From Oscillospiraceae bacterium (GTDB lineage Bacteria; Bacillota; Clostridia; Oscillospirales; SIG627), in NCBI GenBank assembly GCA_034925865.1, contig JAYFRN010000009.1, forward strand, positions 1 through 64,000: a stretch of 64,000 bases of DNA, in the 5' to 3' direction. The notes below the pieces were generated by a model that ran no database searches, was not told the DNA's origin, and worked only from the letters and a program-made list of their open reading frames with translations. Positions 1 through 8,976 of this stretch are shown here, one piece after another. The position numbers and the translations under genes were made by a program. How positions within the stretch are numbered: the stretch's first letter is position 1; each line of letters opens with the position of its first letter.

Positions 1-263
1 GTCACTGTATCGCTATGTCTGTTATTGTCCTGAACCTGAAAAAGGTTCTTTGCGCCTTTTTTGTGTTCCTATATTGTTTGCTAATAACACATCATCTACC
101 GCAGCGAAATTTGAAATTCGTATTTGTTCAGTAGACATTACTTCGAAACGGAAAATACATGACAGCTTCATTATATGTGATATTGAGCGTCATTCTTTGC
201 TTTTTCGGTACAGTTCTCGGTATGACGCTCTCTCGCTTATTAAAAGCGAAGCTCGCGCAATAG
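1..263. other. No gene recognised at the window edge
   Basis: An open frame of about 90 codons on the plus strand runs through this stretch into the next hairpin. It has no convincing ribosome binding site, no recognisable motif, and a composition like non-coding DNA. I see no RNA gene either. The stretch may be the 3' flank of a gene lying to the left of the window. Confidence 0.4.
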
Positions 264-303
264 AAAAAGCTTTTGCGGGTTATAATTCCCTCAAAAGCTT
301 TTT
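264..303 (-). terminator. Intrinsic terminator of the phosphodiester glycosidase-like gene
   Basis: A stem of about 16 bp with one mismatch (AAAAAGCTTTTG-C-GGG against CCC-T-CAAAAGCTTTTT) encloses an 8-base loop and is flanked by T runs on both strands. It lies 25 bases past the stop of the minus-strand gene ending at 328, so it most likely ends that transcript. It could also work in the other direction. Confidence 0.65.
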
Positions 304-327
304 ATTTTTAATTATATTTTAATACTA

Positions 328-1362
328 TTATTTTCCTATATACAGAATATCGCTGATATTACGCTCGTAAAAGCCATTGCCGTCTGTAGGAATGTTTACT
401 ACTTCACCGTTGAACCACATTGTCGCCGATCCGCCTCCGTCCAGATTATACGCACATGTGCAGTTCAAGTCTGCGAAGACATCCGCAAGCTGATAAAGCG
501 ACAAACCGGCGCTCTTGTCGGTACGCCCGTCGGATACGACAAATACATAGTGAAGGGGGGAAATGATGCCGATGGCTGTGCGCGGATTGCTCGACATAGC
601 GCGTCCGACCTCCGCATTCTTAGAAACAACGATTTCACTGTTGTTAATAAGCGTCGGTCCGAAGGACAGAATCTGATACGCTCCCGCGGAAACAAGCGAA
701 TCAATATTTGCCGTGCTTTCTTTTATAGATTTGAATGTGCCGTCGGCAAAAATAGCGAGCGCGTCTCCCGTCCCCGCCGTTGAACGGTAAAGAAAACCAT
801 TTCTCAAAACGAAGCCGGTATTTCTGAAAGCGTAATAATCTCCGTTTATTGCGAATATAGCGTTATTACTTTTGGCCATTGCTGATGTCTTTTCTTTTAG
901 GTTTCGACCGTACGAATTTTTCGCAAAAGCAGTTTTTAAATATTTCAGACTTGATACTTTTATGTCAGCGATATAAACCTGTGTGCTGTCGCGTCTGATT
1001 TCATTAATATTGATCTCTATGTTCTCATCTTTATAATAATTGTCTTTAATTACAGGATATTGCTGTAAAGGCTCTTCTGTGACGGGCTGTCCCTGTGTGT
1101 ATGTACCTGTATTGGCTTCTGTTCCGGTAACGGGAGTTAAATCCGTATCGGAATCCATTACCGTGGTATTGTCAGAATTGATATCCGACTCTTCGGATGT
1201 CTGCCAAAAGAAATGTCCGTGATTTCCGGTTCCGGTCGCGGTTATAACCGCAATTACTCTGGGTATTACAAACGTATCCAGCAGGACAAATGTCATGCAG
1301 GCGGCCAATATCGCCGAAAACGTCAAGGCCCATCGATATGGCTTTTCAAAAAATTTCTTCAT
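328..1362 (-). CDS. Membrane-anchored phosphodiester glycosidase (NAGPA) domain protein
   Basis: This is a protein of about 344 residues with one N-terminal membrane segment (residues about 8-35), an acidic Ser/Thr-rich linker to about residue 100, and an extracytoplasmic C-terminal domain. The domain shows the marks of the NAGPA/phosphodiester glycosidase family: AINGDYY near its start, an SNPRTAIG stretch, and the near-terminal YNLDGGGSATMW. Family members remove or rearrange sugar-phosphodiester groups on surface polymers, and many are annotated as exopolysaccharide biosynthesis proteins; the substrate here is unknown. I chose the ATG at 1362 because GAGGG stands just before it; the in-frame ATG at 1374 has no such site. 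The gene has its own terminator at 264-303 and is separated from the upstream HAD gene by a dispersed repeat. Confidence 0.8.
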   Translation of the reverse strand: MKKFFEKPYRWALTFSAILAACMTFVLLDTFVIPRVIAVITATGTGNHGHFFWQTSEESDINSDNTTVMDSDTDLTPVTGTEANTGTYTQGQPVTEEPLQQYPVIKDNYYKDENIEININEIRRDSTQVYIADIKVSSLKYLKTAFAKNSYGRNLKEKTSAMAKSNNAIFAINGDYYAFRNTGFVLRNGFLYRSTAGTGDALAIFADGTFKSIKESTANIDSLVSAGAYQILSFGPTLINNSEIVVSKNAEVGRAMSSNPRTAIGIISPLHYVFVVSDGRTDKSAGLSLYQLADVFADLNCTCAYNLDGGGSATMWFNGEVVNIPTDGNGFYERNISDILYIGK

Positions 1363-1532
1363 AATATCCCTCATGTTATAAACGCTGTATCATCGCTTGT
1401 GAGAAAAAGGAGTCTGGGTATGTAAAATTGATTATTCATATAATACTGCATTACCCGGTAAATTAGATGAAAAAAGTGTGAATTTTTCTGATTAAACGTA
1501 AAAATCCTACACTTTGACTTCGGTCATTTATC

Positions 1533-1640
1533 TTATTAACCTCAACATTTAAATAATTACCGCCAAAAGAGAGAAAAGGCTCTGGTATATGAGCTTTTCT
1601 CTCTTATAAAAACAAAGCTTACTTAAGCCGATATAATAAT
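1533..1640. repeat. Dispersed nested palindrome, copy A
   Basis: This is a copy of the roughly 110 bp family seen about a dozen times in the window. It keeps the inner hairpin (AGAGAGAAAAG against CTTTTCTCTCT around a loop with CTCTGGTATATG) and degenerate outer inverted ends beginning TTATTAAC. It abuts the stop codon of the minus-strand HAD gene at 1641 directly, so it may act as a terminator for that transcript. Confidence 0.75.
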
Positions 1641-2282
1641 TCAAGCTTTAAGCGCGTCGACAAGCGCATATAGCGATGTGTAAATTCCGCATCCTCCTGA
1701 TGCGAGAAGCGTTTCGCGGCTTTGGTGGCCGTTTGCGACAAGGGCACAGTCCGCGCCAATTATACGCGCAGTTTCAAGATCATGCGTGGTGTCACCGATG
1801 AACAGCGGGGATTCCGGCTTTACCTTTGCCGCCCATTGTTCTGCGATTATAAGTTTACTTTCCGCAAGGATATTATCAAGGCCGACAACATCGGTGAAAT
1901 ACTGCGATATTCCAAGCGATTTTATCTGCTTTTGCAGCATACCGCTCTCCGTCATGGATATGACTGTCTGCGGCAACTTCATGGTAGCGAATAATTCAAG
2001 CGCTTCCTTGACACCGGGGCAAAGCGGAGAAGACAATGAATTCTCAAGATATTCCTTCACCCATTCGCGGGCGAGCATATCATAGCTTTCCGGAGAAACG
2101 TCATGTCCGAGCGAACGGTAATACTCCTTTATGGGGAAGCGGAAAATGGAGTGATAATGCTCCCGGTTTTTGATAAGCGGCATATTGCGTCGGTTAAGAA
2201 GTGTATTCTCGCTCTTTATAGCGGCATCCGTGTCATCAAGGATCGTGCCGTTGAAATCCCATATAATATGCTTATACTTCAT
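1641..2282 (-). CDS. HAD-superfamily hydrolase, phosphoglycolate phosphatase-like
   Basis: A complete HAD phosphatase of 213 residues. Motif I is WDFNGTILDD near residue 8, where the nucleophile Asp is present and the second acid is Asn, a variant known among DFNGT-type HAD proteins. A small alpha-helical cap follows. Motif II is the Ser/Thr of VISMTES near residue 109, motif III the Lys of ESKLIIAEQW, and motif IV the GDTTHDLETA acids. Such enzymes dephosphorylate small metabolites such as phosphoglycolate or nucleotides; the substrate cannot be told from sequence. Its ATG overlaps the stop of the HD-domain gene in an ATGA junction, so the two are translationally coupled and probably handle related phosphorylated metabolites. 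Confidence 0.85.
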   Translation of the reverse strand: MKYKHIIWDFNGTILDDTDAAIKSENTLLNRRNMPLIKNREHYHSIFRFPIKEYYRSLGHDVSPESYDMLAREWVKEYLENSLSSPLCPGVKEALELFATMKLPQTVISMTESGMLQKQIKSLGISQYFTDVVGLDNILAESKLIIAEQWAAKVKPESPLFIGDTTHDLETARIIGADCALVANGHQSRETLLASGGCGIYTSLYALVDALKA

Positions 2283-2872
2283 TTCCCGACCATGTATCCT
2301 TTTTTTATCGAATTATTTATCACATATTCGACAAAGCTCCAAAGCGCGGGGATTGCAGTTTTTACAGGCTCCATGCGCCGGTATACCTTTGAAGCTTCGA
2401 CTCCGTGCAATGCCCATGTATAACCGTCGGTCATATAATTATTGATAAAAGGCTGAAGCCGGTCGATTGCGGAGGCATACAATGCGTCCGGCGTTTTCAT
2501 TTCGTCAAATTCCTCCCACTGAGCTCGGAAGTCCGCGGCCTGATCATCAGGCAGAAGAGCGAAAAGTCTGTCAGCCGATGCTTTTTCCCGTTCGGCTTTC
2601 GACAAATTGCCCGCATCGTCGTAAGCGAAGGTGTCTCCGGCGTATATTTCGACAAGGTCATGTACAAGCGCCATTCTTATCACCCGGTTTATATCGACTC
2701 CATCCGCGTCGGCATATTCGCTCAGAGTCATCGCCATCATTGCAAAATGCCAGGAATGCTCCGCATCCGTCTCCCGGCGGGATTTGTCTATTAATACGGT
2801 CTGACGCAGAATATTCTTTAATTTATCAATTTCTATGAGAAAATCAAGCTGCTTTTTGAGTCTTTCAGTCAT
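2279..2872 (-). CDS. HD-domain phosphohydrolase (YfbR/HDDC2-like nucleotidase)
   Basis: A 197-residue, all-helical HD-superfamily protein. Metal ligands are visible as the His of AEHSWHF (about residue 39), the adjacent His-Asp of LVHDLVEI (about 70), and a later Asp in the SAIDRLQPF region. The R-x-x-D-A-EHSWH pattern followed by HDLVE-x-x-x-GD is typical of the HD_3/HDDC2 branch, whose bacterial member YfbR is a 5'-deoxynucleotidase. A TAGGAG ribosome site stands 5 bases before the ATG. It is the first gene of a two-gene unit with the HAD hydrolase. A role in nucleotide salvage or clean-up is inferred from family and partner. Confidence 0.85.
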   Translation of the reverse strand: MTERLKKQLDFLIEIDKLKNILRQTVLIDKSRRETDAEHSWHFAMMAMTLSEYADADGVDINRVIRMALVHDLVEIYAGDTFAYDDAGNLSKAEREKASADRLFALLPDDQAADFRAQWEEFDEMKTPDALYASAIDRLQPFINNYMTDGYTWALHGVEASKVYRRMEPVKTAIPALWSFVEYVINNSIKKGYMVGK

Positions 2873-2957
2873 TCTATCTCCTAAGCATTATATATATAAT
2901 ATTTTGTAAAACCTGATTGTGACATTGATAATAACAGAAAGCTTTTGATTTTAAAGC

Positions 2958-2986
2958 TTGACATAATGAATTCAATATGATATAAT
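2958..2986 (+). promoter_or_regulatory. Consensus sigma-A promoter for the acetyltransferase gene
   Basis: A perfect TTGACA and a perfect TATAAT are separated by exactly 17 bases. Transcription would start near 2993, leaving a leader of about 85 nucleotides before the ATG at 3079. Confidence 0.85.
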
Positions 2987-3078
2987 TTTAAAAAATAAAA
3001 TAGATAAAAAAGAACCGTCGTGTGCGGATTTTGTACAGAAGGGCTTTTTTGTATTTACATTACTGTGAGGTAAGCGAT

Positions 3079-3603
3079 ATGAAGAAAGCCGCTTCTGTTT
3101 TTTTGTGTGCGGACATAAATTCAAACGATATAATGAATCTTATAAAATGGCTTCAGGATGAATCCGTGACACAGTTTCTCAACGAATACGAATTCGCGAC
3201 AGCAGAATTGAATTATCTGTATGATAATGTTCCGGAATTTATGTATACATTTCATTTAAATCATTCGGGGCGTTTTTTTATGATATATTCGGAACACAGA
3301 GAGCCGATCGGCTTTTTAAGATTTAATGATATATCCGATCAGAACGCATGTGAAATCGTCTTTGCGATAGGTGAAAAACACCTGTGGGGACACGGTTACG
3401 GAAAAAGCGCGGTAGGAGAGGCACTAAAGTATGCTTTTTTTGAACGGCGCGTTGAAAAAGTTATAGCGAATATTTACAAAGGCAACTTACGTTCGATGAG
3501 AACTGTTTCAAGATGCGGTTTTCGTCCGGAATTAAGCGGTAATAAACTTACAAGATTTACGGTTACTTCTGATGATTTTATATCAAAAGCTAAAATCGTT
3601 TAA
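3079..3603 (+). CDS. GNAT-family N-acetyltransferase
   Basis: A protein of about 174 residues with the GNAT fold. The acetyl-CoA binding segment is HLWGHGYGKSAVGEAL, which fits the Q/R-x-x-G-x-G/A motif with a histidine-tryptophan variation, followed by the beta5-alpha4 part NLRSMRTVSRCGFR. It resembles the RimJ/RimL-type acetyltransferases that modify protein N termini, aminoglycosides or small amines; the substrate is unknown. I chose the ATG at 3079 because GAGGT lies 7 bases upstream; the in-frame ATG at 3022 lacks a site. The gene is monocistronic, behind a strong promoter, and convergent with iorB. Confidence 0.8.
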   Translation: MKKAASVFLCADINSNDIMNLIKWLQDESVTQFLNEYEFATAELNYLYDNVPEFMYTFHLNHSGRFFMIYSEHREPIGFLRFNDISDQNACEIVFAIGEKHLWGHGYGKSAVGEALKYAFFERRVEKVIANIYKGNLRSMRTVSRCGFRPELSGNKLTRFTVTSDDFISKAKIV

Positions 3604-3718
3604 AACAATTAAACAACCACTTCATAACGCCGTCAATTATTAAACGGCAGTTAACAGCCATTTTATTTTGTATAATGCTTTAGCTATTAGCGATTCCTTT
3701 AAATAATATTGAATTCTA

Positions 3719-3789
3719 GCGAGCAAAACCCATATACCAGTGTTTCTCATCTTTAAGGGGTGATTATTTAATTGTGGCGTTAATAATAC
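3719..3789. repeat. Dispersed nested palindrome, copy B (degenerate, reverse orientation)
   Basis: CCCATATACCAGTGTTTCTC and an end reading GTGGCGTTAATAAT match the repeat family in reverse orientation, but one arm of the inner hairpin has decayed. It fills the space between convergent genes and touches the iorB stop codon. Confidence 0.5.
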
Positions 3790-4383
3790 TCATATGACCG
3801 CGTTTATTCCGGCGCGAAGCGCGGCAAGATTGATTTCAACATGAGTCGGTTTAACGATCTTCCTTACTGCAGACTCGGTATCCTCTATGGAAAACGGCAA
3901 TAATCCTTTACCGAGAGCGGCGCCGACCATCACAGTATTCATTACCTTCGGATTTCCAATAGCTGATGCGACAGAAAGCGGATCAAATACGATTACATAG
4001 ATTTTGTTCCGCAGGTTTGTCAAATAATTACAGACAGCCGATGGATCGTAAGCGGCGTTCTTCGGCGCGGAGGAATAAACGGGTGAAGGCGAGAAAATAA
4101 GGCTTCCGTCCGGCTTGAGATATTTCAGATTTGCGGCCGCCTCTGCCGGCTCGAACGCTATCAAAATGTCTGCTTCTCCCTGCGGAATCATACTTGAGCA
4201 TTTCTCCGAGTATGTTCTGACATGACTGACGACGCTTCCGCCGCGCTGAGCCATTCCTATAGTTTCAGCGGTGCGTACAAAAAGCCCCGCCTCCATCGCG
4301 GCGGCGGCAATCAGGCGCGAACAAAGCACGGTCCCCTGCCCTCCGACACCGGCAATAAGTATGTTCATCTGTTTATTATCCAT
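3790..4383 (-). CDS. iorB: Indolepyruvate:ferredoxin oxidoreductase, beta subunit
   Basis: A 197-residue gamma-type subunit of the 2-oxoacid:ferredoxin oxidoreductase family. The N-terminal NILIAGVGGQGTVL is the family signature, and IGMAQRGGSVVSHVR follows. With IorA it oxidatively decarboxylates aryl pyruvates (indolepyruvate, phenylpyruvate) to acyl-CoA and reduces ferredoxin in anaerobic amino acid catabolism. I chose the ATG at 4383: GAGGT lies 9 bases upstream, and the start lies inside the last codons of iorA, giving an 8-base overlap and translational coupling. The gene is the last of the dnaX-to-iorB run. Confidence 0.9.
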   Translation of the reverse strand: MDNKQMNILIAGVGGQGTVLCSRLIAAAAMEAGLFVRTAETIGMAQRGGSVVSHVRTYSEKCSSMIPQGEADILIAFEPAEAAANLKYLKPDGSLIFSPSPVYSSAPKNAAYDPSAVCNYLTNLRNKIYVIVFDPLSVASAIGNPKVMNTVMVGAALGKGLLPFSIEDTESAVRKIVKPTHVEINLAALRAGINAVI

Positions 4384-6253
4384 TAGCTTTAACCTCGTTT
4401 GCATTTGCAATTGTAATTGCGTTTACGGGGCATACATTGCTGCAAAGAGCGCAGCCCGTGCATGTAATGGCGTCGATTTTTGCCTTTTTATCGGCAATAA
4501 ATATCGCAGGGCATCCGAGCTCTTTTACACAGCGGCCGCAGCCGATACATTTATCGCTGTCGACCGTATATTTTTTCTTTTGTTTTTCTAACGCAATGCA
4601 GGGAGAGCGGAATATAAGAACCGAGAGTCCGATGTAATCCGCGGCGCGTTTTACAGCATCGGAAGCGGCGTCATAATCAAACGGGTCGCACACCTCGACA
4701 AAGCCCGCTCCGCAGGCGCGTGAAATATCTTCAATAGAAAGCTTTGGCGCGGGCGCATTCATTACAGTGCGTCCTATTCCGGGATGAACCTGGTGCCCTG
4801 TCATCGCGGTAGTGGAATTGTCAAGAACAATAACAGTTATATCTGCGCCGTTGAACGCGGCGTTGACCAGTCCGGTTATCCCGGACGCAAAAAACGTGGA
4901 ATCTCCGATAAACGAGAAATATTTTCTTGAACTATTTTTTAGCTTTTCGGAAGAGTTCTCCGCAGTATCGCCGAAAAAGCTTTCTGCGTGAAAAAGCCCC
5001 TGCGCAACGGTGACAGACGCGCCCATGCAAAGGCATGTGTCGACCATATCTAGCGGCATTGCGTTTCCTAGAGTATAACAGCCGATATCGCCGCAGAATA
5101 CCGCGTTTTTGCCTTTCATCGCTCGCTTTACCGCGTAAAAAGAAGCTCTGTGCGGACATCCGGCGCATAGCACAGGCGGACGTTTGGGTATAAAAGGAGC
5201 TTCCGGAAACTTTTCTGTCTTGACGGGCTCCGGGTTTAACAGTTTTGAGAGTATGTTTTTTACCGACGCGCATGACAGCTCTCCGGCATACGGCACGTCT
5301 TTGCTGTGCTTCCCAAATATTTCAATTTTCTGCGGAAGGTTCGTGCGCATTTTTAAAAGCTCGTCCTCGATCACATAATCAAGTTCTTCGAAAACAATAA
5401 CTTTTTTTACCCCTTTCAACGCCTCCGATATAAAACGTAAAGGGAACGGAACCTCGGCACAAAGCTTTATAAGCTTTATTCTTTTTCCAATGGATAAAGA
5501 ATTTAACGCTTCAAGGGTGTATGAAAAAGAAACTCCCGACGCGACCGCCGCCGTTTCACAGCCGGCATCGCCGTATACCTCGTTGAACGGGATATCGGAA
5601 TATATTTCCGAACAGGTTTTCAGCTTTTCTTCTATTTCAAAGTGTTTTCTGTAGGAAAGTGCAGGGAAAATGACAAATTCACTGTTCTTTTCAAAAAGCT
5701 TCTGATCGCGGACATTGCGGCTTCCGTCAAGCTTTATTGAAGCACAGCCATGACAAACACGTGTCGTGGGCCTGAGAATTACGGGAAGAGACAGCTTTTC
5801 GGACAGCTCAAAGGCGTATTTTGTCATCCTGTATGCTTCCTCAGGAGTAGACGGATCAAGCACGGGAAGTTTTGAGAATCCGGCAAAGCGTCGTGTATCC
5901 TGCTCTGTCTGAGAGGATATCGGCCCCGGATCGTCGGCACATAATATAACCGTGCCGCCCCGGCAGCCGATATATACGAAGCTCATAAGAGGGTCTGACG
6001 CGACATTCAGTCCGACCTGCTTCATTGTGACCATTGTTCGAGCGCCCGTATATGACGCGCCCGCCGCCGTTTCCATGGCGGCCTTTTCATTTACCGACCA
6101 TTCGACATACATCGTTCCATCGTTAAGCTTAGCGCATGTTTCCAGAACTTCGGTGGAAGGCGTGCCGGGATATCCGCAAACAACTCTCACACCGGCCTGA
6201 AACGCGCCCCATGCGATGGCCTCGTTTCCCATCAATAATTTAATTTCATTCAT
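4376..6253 (-). CDS. iorA: Indolepyruvate:ferredoxin oxidoreductase, alpha subunit
   Basis: A full-length (625 residues) thiamine pyrophosphate enzyme. The N-terminal pyrimidine-binding domain starts with GYPGTPSTEVLE. The TPP-binding region has GDIGCYTLG and GDSTFFASGITGLVNAAF followed by LDNSTTAMTGHQ. The C terminus carries a two-cluster ferredoxin domain, CIGCGRCVKELGCP and CTGCALCSNVCP, whose first motif has the five-residue spacing before the last Cys that is usual in IorA. It forms the catalytic half of the complex with IorB and passes electrons to ferredoxin. It starts 19 bases after the ATPase-like gene, so it probably shares that transcript. Confidence 0.93.
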   Translation of the reverse strand: MNEIKLLMGNEAIAWGAFQAGVRVVCGYPGTPSTEVLETCAKLNDGTMYVEWSVNEKAAMETAAGASYTGARTMVTMKQVGLNVASDPLMSFVYIGCRGGTVILCADDPGPISSQTEQDTRRFAGFSKLPVLDPSTPEEAYRMTKYAFELSEKLSLPVILRPTTRVCHGCASIKLDGSRNVRDQKLFEKNSEFVIFPALSYRKHFEIEEKLKTCSEIYSDIPFNEVYGDAGCETAAVASGVSFSYTLEALNSLSIGKRIKLIKLCAEVPFPLRFISEALKGVKKVIVFEELDYVIEDELLKMRTNLPQKIEIFGKHSKDVPYAGELSCASVKNILSKLLNPEPVKTEKFPEAPFIPKRPPVLCAGCPHRASFYAVKRAMKGKNAVFCGDIGCYTLGNAMPLDMVDTCLCMGASVTVAQGLFHAESFFGDTAENSSEKLKNSSRKYFSFIGDSTFFASGITGLVNAAFNGADITVIVLDNSTTAMTGHQVHPGIGRTVMNAPAPKLSIEDISRACGAGFVEVCDPFDYDAASDAVKRAADYIGLSVLIFRSPCIALEKQKKKYTVDSDKCIGCGRCVKELGCPAIFIADKKAKIDAITCTGCALCSNVCPVNAITIANANEVKANG

Positions 6254-6272
6254 ATTAAAATATTACTTTCTG

Positions 6273-8339
6273 TCATTGTTTGTTGTATGGTTCACTGACT
6301 ATATATAAATACATCGCTTGTGATATGGCCTTTACCGCCATTGCGAATAATACAAATTCAAAGCTGTGAGTAAGAAGGTATAAAAACAATATTAAGACAG
6401 AAAGAACAGCCGATATCACGGCAAGCGTTACGGCACTGCTCTTGAACCGTCCGGATGCCGCAACAGTTTCATCAAGGCAGGAAAGCGTTTCCGGTACTAT
6501 GACAAGATCCGCGCCGTCAAGCTCTTCTGTGCGATCTTTTGCCCCGCAAAGAATTCCGTAATAATATTTCCCGACGTTTTTCCCTTGTTTCTGTATAAAA
6601 TAATCGAAATCTTTTTCTACCGCTTCGCCTTTTTCAGACGAGAACTCAAGCACGCGTGCTATCGCAGCTCCGCTCTTTTTTGTGTTTTTTATATGATCTC
6701 CGACAAGACTTGATATATATATTTCCTTGGCCGCTTTGAATTTTTCCTCCGATACATATTTTATCCTGTCAGGATCAGGATTTTCAAAAGTCTGTTCCTG
6801 ATTTATATACGGACCTTCCGTGAAATCATATTTGATATAACCTATCGGCTTTTTATCATAATAAATATAAATTAACTCATATGTATTTCCGTCAAATGCA
6901 TTATCCCGTGTGATGACACTCGCTCCGGCGGCGCTTTTTGCGACAAGCGAAAAAACGTGGCTGCCAAGGCTGTATGTGATATATTTTCCGTCTGAAGATG
7001 AAACAAAACGCATTCCGGAAAGAATTTTACCGGCATTGTCGTCTGAATTCAGAATAAACTCATTTTTTTTACAATATTCCTTCAGCGGAATAAACATTGC
7101 ATCAGTCGTAGCCTCTGTCATTTTATCAAGCACGCGGTGAATAAATTCCCTTTTGGCATCGAGCTTCATATCTACCGATAGCTTTACGTCGCTGCATTTT
7201 AGCTTTTCAAGAAGCAGTTTTTCAGGAATAATACATATTTCAATTTCCGCGGCTTTTGCAATATCGTCTTTCCTGCGCGGAAATATTCCCATATCGGCAA
7301 GCGACGAGATCATATGTGAATAAATAGCGTTTAGTGCGCATAAAAATTGATCGCACAAAGTCGCACATAAAAGTGCAAGCGCAGTCGGAAGAAAGCCTGT
7401 TTTACCGAATCCTGTAGAAAAAACAAATGCCACGCAAATAATCAACGCTACGCGTAGTATGGAAACTGCTGTGATTATGCGTCTTTGCACGCCGGAATGC
7501 GCGTATGCAAGAGCATAATATCTCTCGGTTATCCTGTTCGCAAAGCTATCTTCGTATCCTCTGACAAATACGGCTTCCGCCTCGCCGGTGAGGATTTCCG
7601 TACCCGAACAAATGTCATCGCCGGATTTAAGTATTGAAGGAACCTCATCTCCGTCAGATGCCACAAATTTACAGACTATCTCTCCCGAGGTTATCTTTGC
7701 GTCCGCCGGACACGCTTCTCCCGCGGAAAAGCGCACCTTATCGCCGGGCGTTATCACGCCCTTTTTTTTCTGAGAAACAAATCTGAGCGATGACAGCGAA
7801 AACTCATACCGTATTTCACGGACATTGTAAGCGCGGCTGTAAATAAAAAATGAAAGCGCGTCACAGAAAGTAAATATTGCCGCAAACCAAAATGCAGTAT
7901 TATTTTTTCCTGATAATAAAAAAGCCGCCAAAATAACCAATGCCGCAAGATAATCGCTGGACGGATAAGTCTTTACCGCCCTGAAAGCATAAGCACACAA
8001 AACGGGAAGAAATAATAACGCGATGGAAACAAAATAAAAGCTCAGCGACGCCGCCTCTGAAAGCGCCTTGAGCAAGGAGCAGCGATAAATAATATATGCA
8101 AGAAGAATGAGCGCAAGCTTTGACAGCACATATCCGAAAGGAATTGTGCCGTAATAAGAAAAATAATTCGCGCCTGAAAGCGCCCCGAAGCTGTCCGGGT
8201 CGGAATAATGCCGGTCGCTGTACTGACGGATGTATACGCCGGCGTCGTCAACGAGCGTACTAAGTTTTTGATCTGTTTCGGCGGCCTGTTCGCTCGTGTT
8301 CTCACTTATTTCTGTTTTAGTTTTCTGCCTTTTTATCAT
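6273..8339 (-). CDS. P-type ATPase-like membrane protein lacking the catalytic motifs
   Basis: About 688 residues with the layout of a P-type (heavy-metal-like) ATPase: a soluble N-terminal stretch, paired membrane segments between about residues 70 and 170, an actuator-like domain, another membrane pair near 300-345, a cytosolic domain, and a final membrane pair. The actuator core is recognisable (ITPGDKVRFSAGEACPADA, then GTEILTGEAEAVFV). However, the position of the TGE loop reads VASDGDEVPSI, the phosphorylation motif DKTGT is absent (EICIIPEKLLLE stands there), and no GDGxND hinge follows. It is therefore probably a non-transporting pseudo-ATPase. The only ATG is at 8339; an upstream TTG at 8360 is a weaker choice. 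It lies 37 bases past recR and 19 before iorA. Confidence 0.65.
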   Translation of the reverse strand: MIKRQKTKTEISENTSEQAAETDQKLSTLVDDAGVYIRQYSDRHYSDPDSFGALSGANYFSYYGTIPFGYVLSKLALILLAYIIYRCSLLKALSEAASLSFYFVSIALLFLPVLCAYAFRAVKTYPSSDYLAALVILAAFLLSGKNNTAFWFAAIFTFCDALSFFIYSRAYNVREIRYEFSLSSLRFVSQKKKGVITPGDKVRFSAGEACPADAKITSGEIVCKFVASDGDEVPSILKSGDDICSGTEILTGEAEAVFVRGYEDSFANRITERYYALAYAHSGVQRRIITAVSILRVALIICVAFVFSTGFGKTGFLPTALALLCATLCDQFLCALNAIYSHMISSLADMGIFPRRKDDIAKAAEIEICIIPEKLLLEKLKCSDVKLSVDMKLDAKREFIHRVLDKMTEATTDAMFIPLKEYCKKNEFILNSDDNAGKILSGMRFVSSSDGKYITYSLGSHVFSLVAKSAAGASVITRDNAFDGNTYELIYIYYDKKPIGYIKYDFTEGPYINQEQTFENPDPDRIKYVSEEKFKAAKEIYISSLVGDHIKNTKKSGAAIARVLEFSSEKGEAVEKDFDYFIQKQGKNVGKYYYGILCGAKDRTEELDGADLVIVPETLSCLDETVAASGRFKSSAVTLAVISAVLSVLILFLYLLTHSFEFVLFAMAVKAISQAMYLYIVSEPYNKQ

Positions 8340-8376
8340 ATTGCAGCCATGTCGATTCAATTATGATTTTTTATGT

Positions 8377-8976
8377 TTAAAGCTGTGTGCGCCCCTCAAA
8401 TGCCCGCGCAAGCGTCAGCTCGTCCGCATATTCAAGCTCTCCTCCCGCAGGAAGTCCGTATGCGAGCCGGGTCACCTTTATTCCCATAGGCTTTATTAGC
8501 CGTCCTAAATACATAGCGGTCGCCTCGCCCTCCACGCTGGGATTGGTGGCGATTATAACCTCAGACACAGTTTCATCAAGCCTTGAAAGAAGCTTTTTAA
8601 TATTAAGCCTGTCTGGACCTATGCCATCCACCGGTGAAATGAGCCCGCCGAGGACATGATATAGCCCTTTATATTCGCGCATTTTTTCTATTGACGAAAC
8701 ATCCTTAGGCGCTTCAACGACGCAGATCGTTCCTCTGCTTCGTTCCTCGGGTTCGGACGAGCAAAGCTCGCAGACATCCTCCTCACTTATATTGCAGCAG
8801 ACGGAGCATGTCTTTATCTGAGTCTTTGCCTCAATTATGGCCTCGGCAAAATCGTCGGCGTCAGCCTTGCTCATATCGAGCACGGCAAACGCCAGCCTGA
8901 CCGCCGTTTTATATCCGATTCCGGGCAGCTTTCTGAATTTTTCGATCAGATGCTCAAGCGGATGAATATATTCCAT
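8377..8976 (-). CDS. recR: Recombination protein RecR
   Basis: A 199-residue protein of the usual RecR length. It has an N-terminal helix-hairpin-helix (LPGIGYKTAVRLAF), a four-cysteine zinc finger (CSVCCNISEEDVCELC), and a Toprim domain beginning ICVVEAPKDV with VLGGLISPVDGIGPD. RecR with RecF/RecO loads RecA at single-strand gaps and helps restart stalled forks. Its start codon overlaps the stop of ybaB by one base (TAATG), so it is translationally coupled to that gene. Confidence 0.95.
   Translation of the reverse strand: MEYIHPLEHLIEKFRKLPGIGYKTAVRLAFAVLDMSKADADDFAEAIIEAKTQIKTCSVCCNISEEDVCELCSSEPEERSRGTICVVEAPKDVSSIEKMREYKGLYHVLGGLISPVDGIGPDRLNIKKLLSRLDETVSEVIIATNPSVEGEATAMYLGRLIKPMGIKVTRLAYGLPAGGELEYADELTLARAFEGRTQL

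Noticed and set aside
50..322. 90-codon open frame at the left edge
   Set aside because: It has no ribosome site and no motif, and it runs through the terminator hairpin of the neighbouring gene.
7588..7773. DKTGT-type phosphorylation motif of the P-type ATPase-like protein in another frame (possible frameshift)
   Set aside because: The main frame stays open through the whole cytosolic domain, and I saw no DKTGT in the alternative frames, so a frameshift does not explain the loss.
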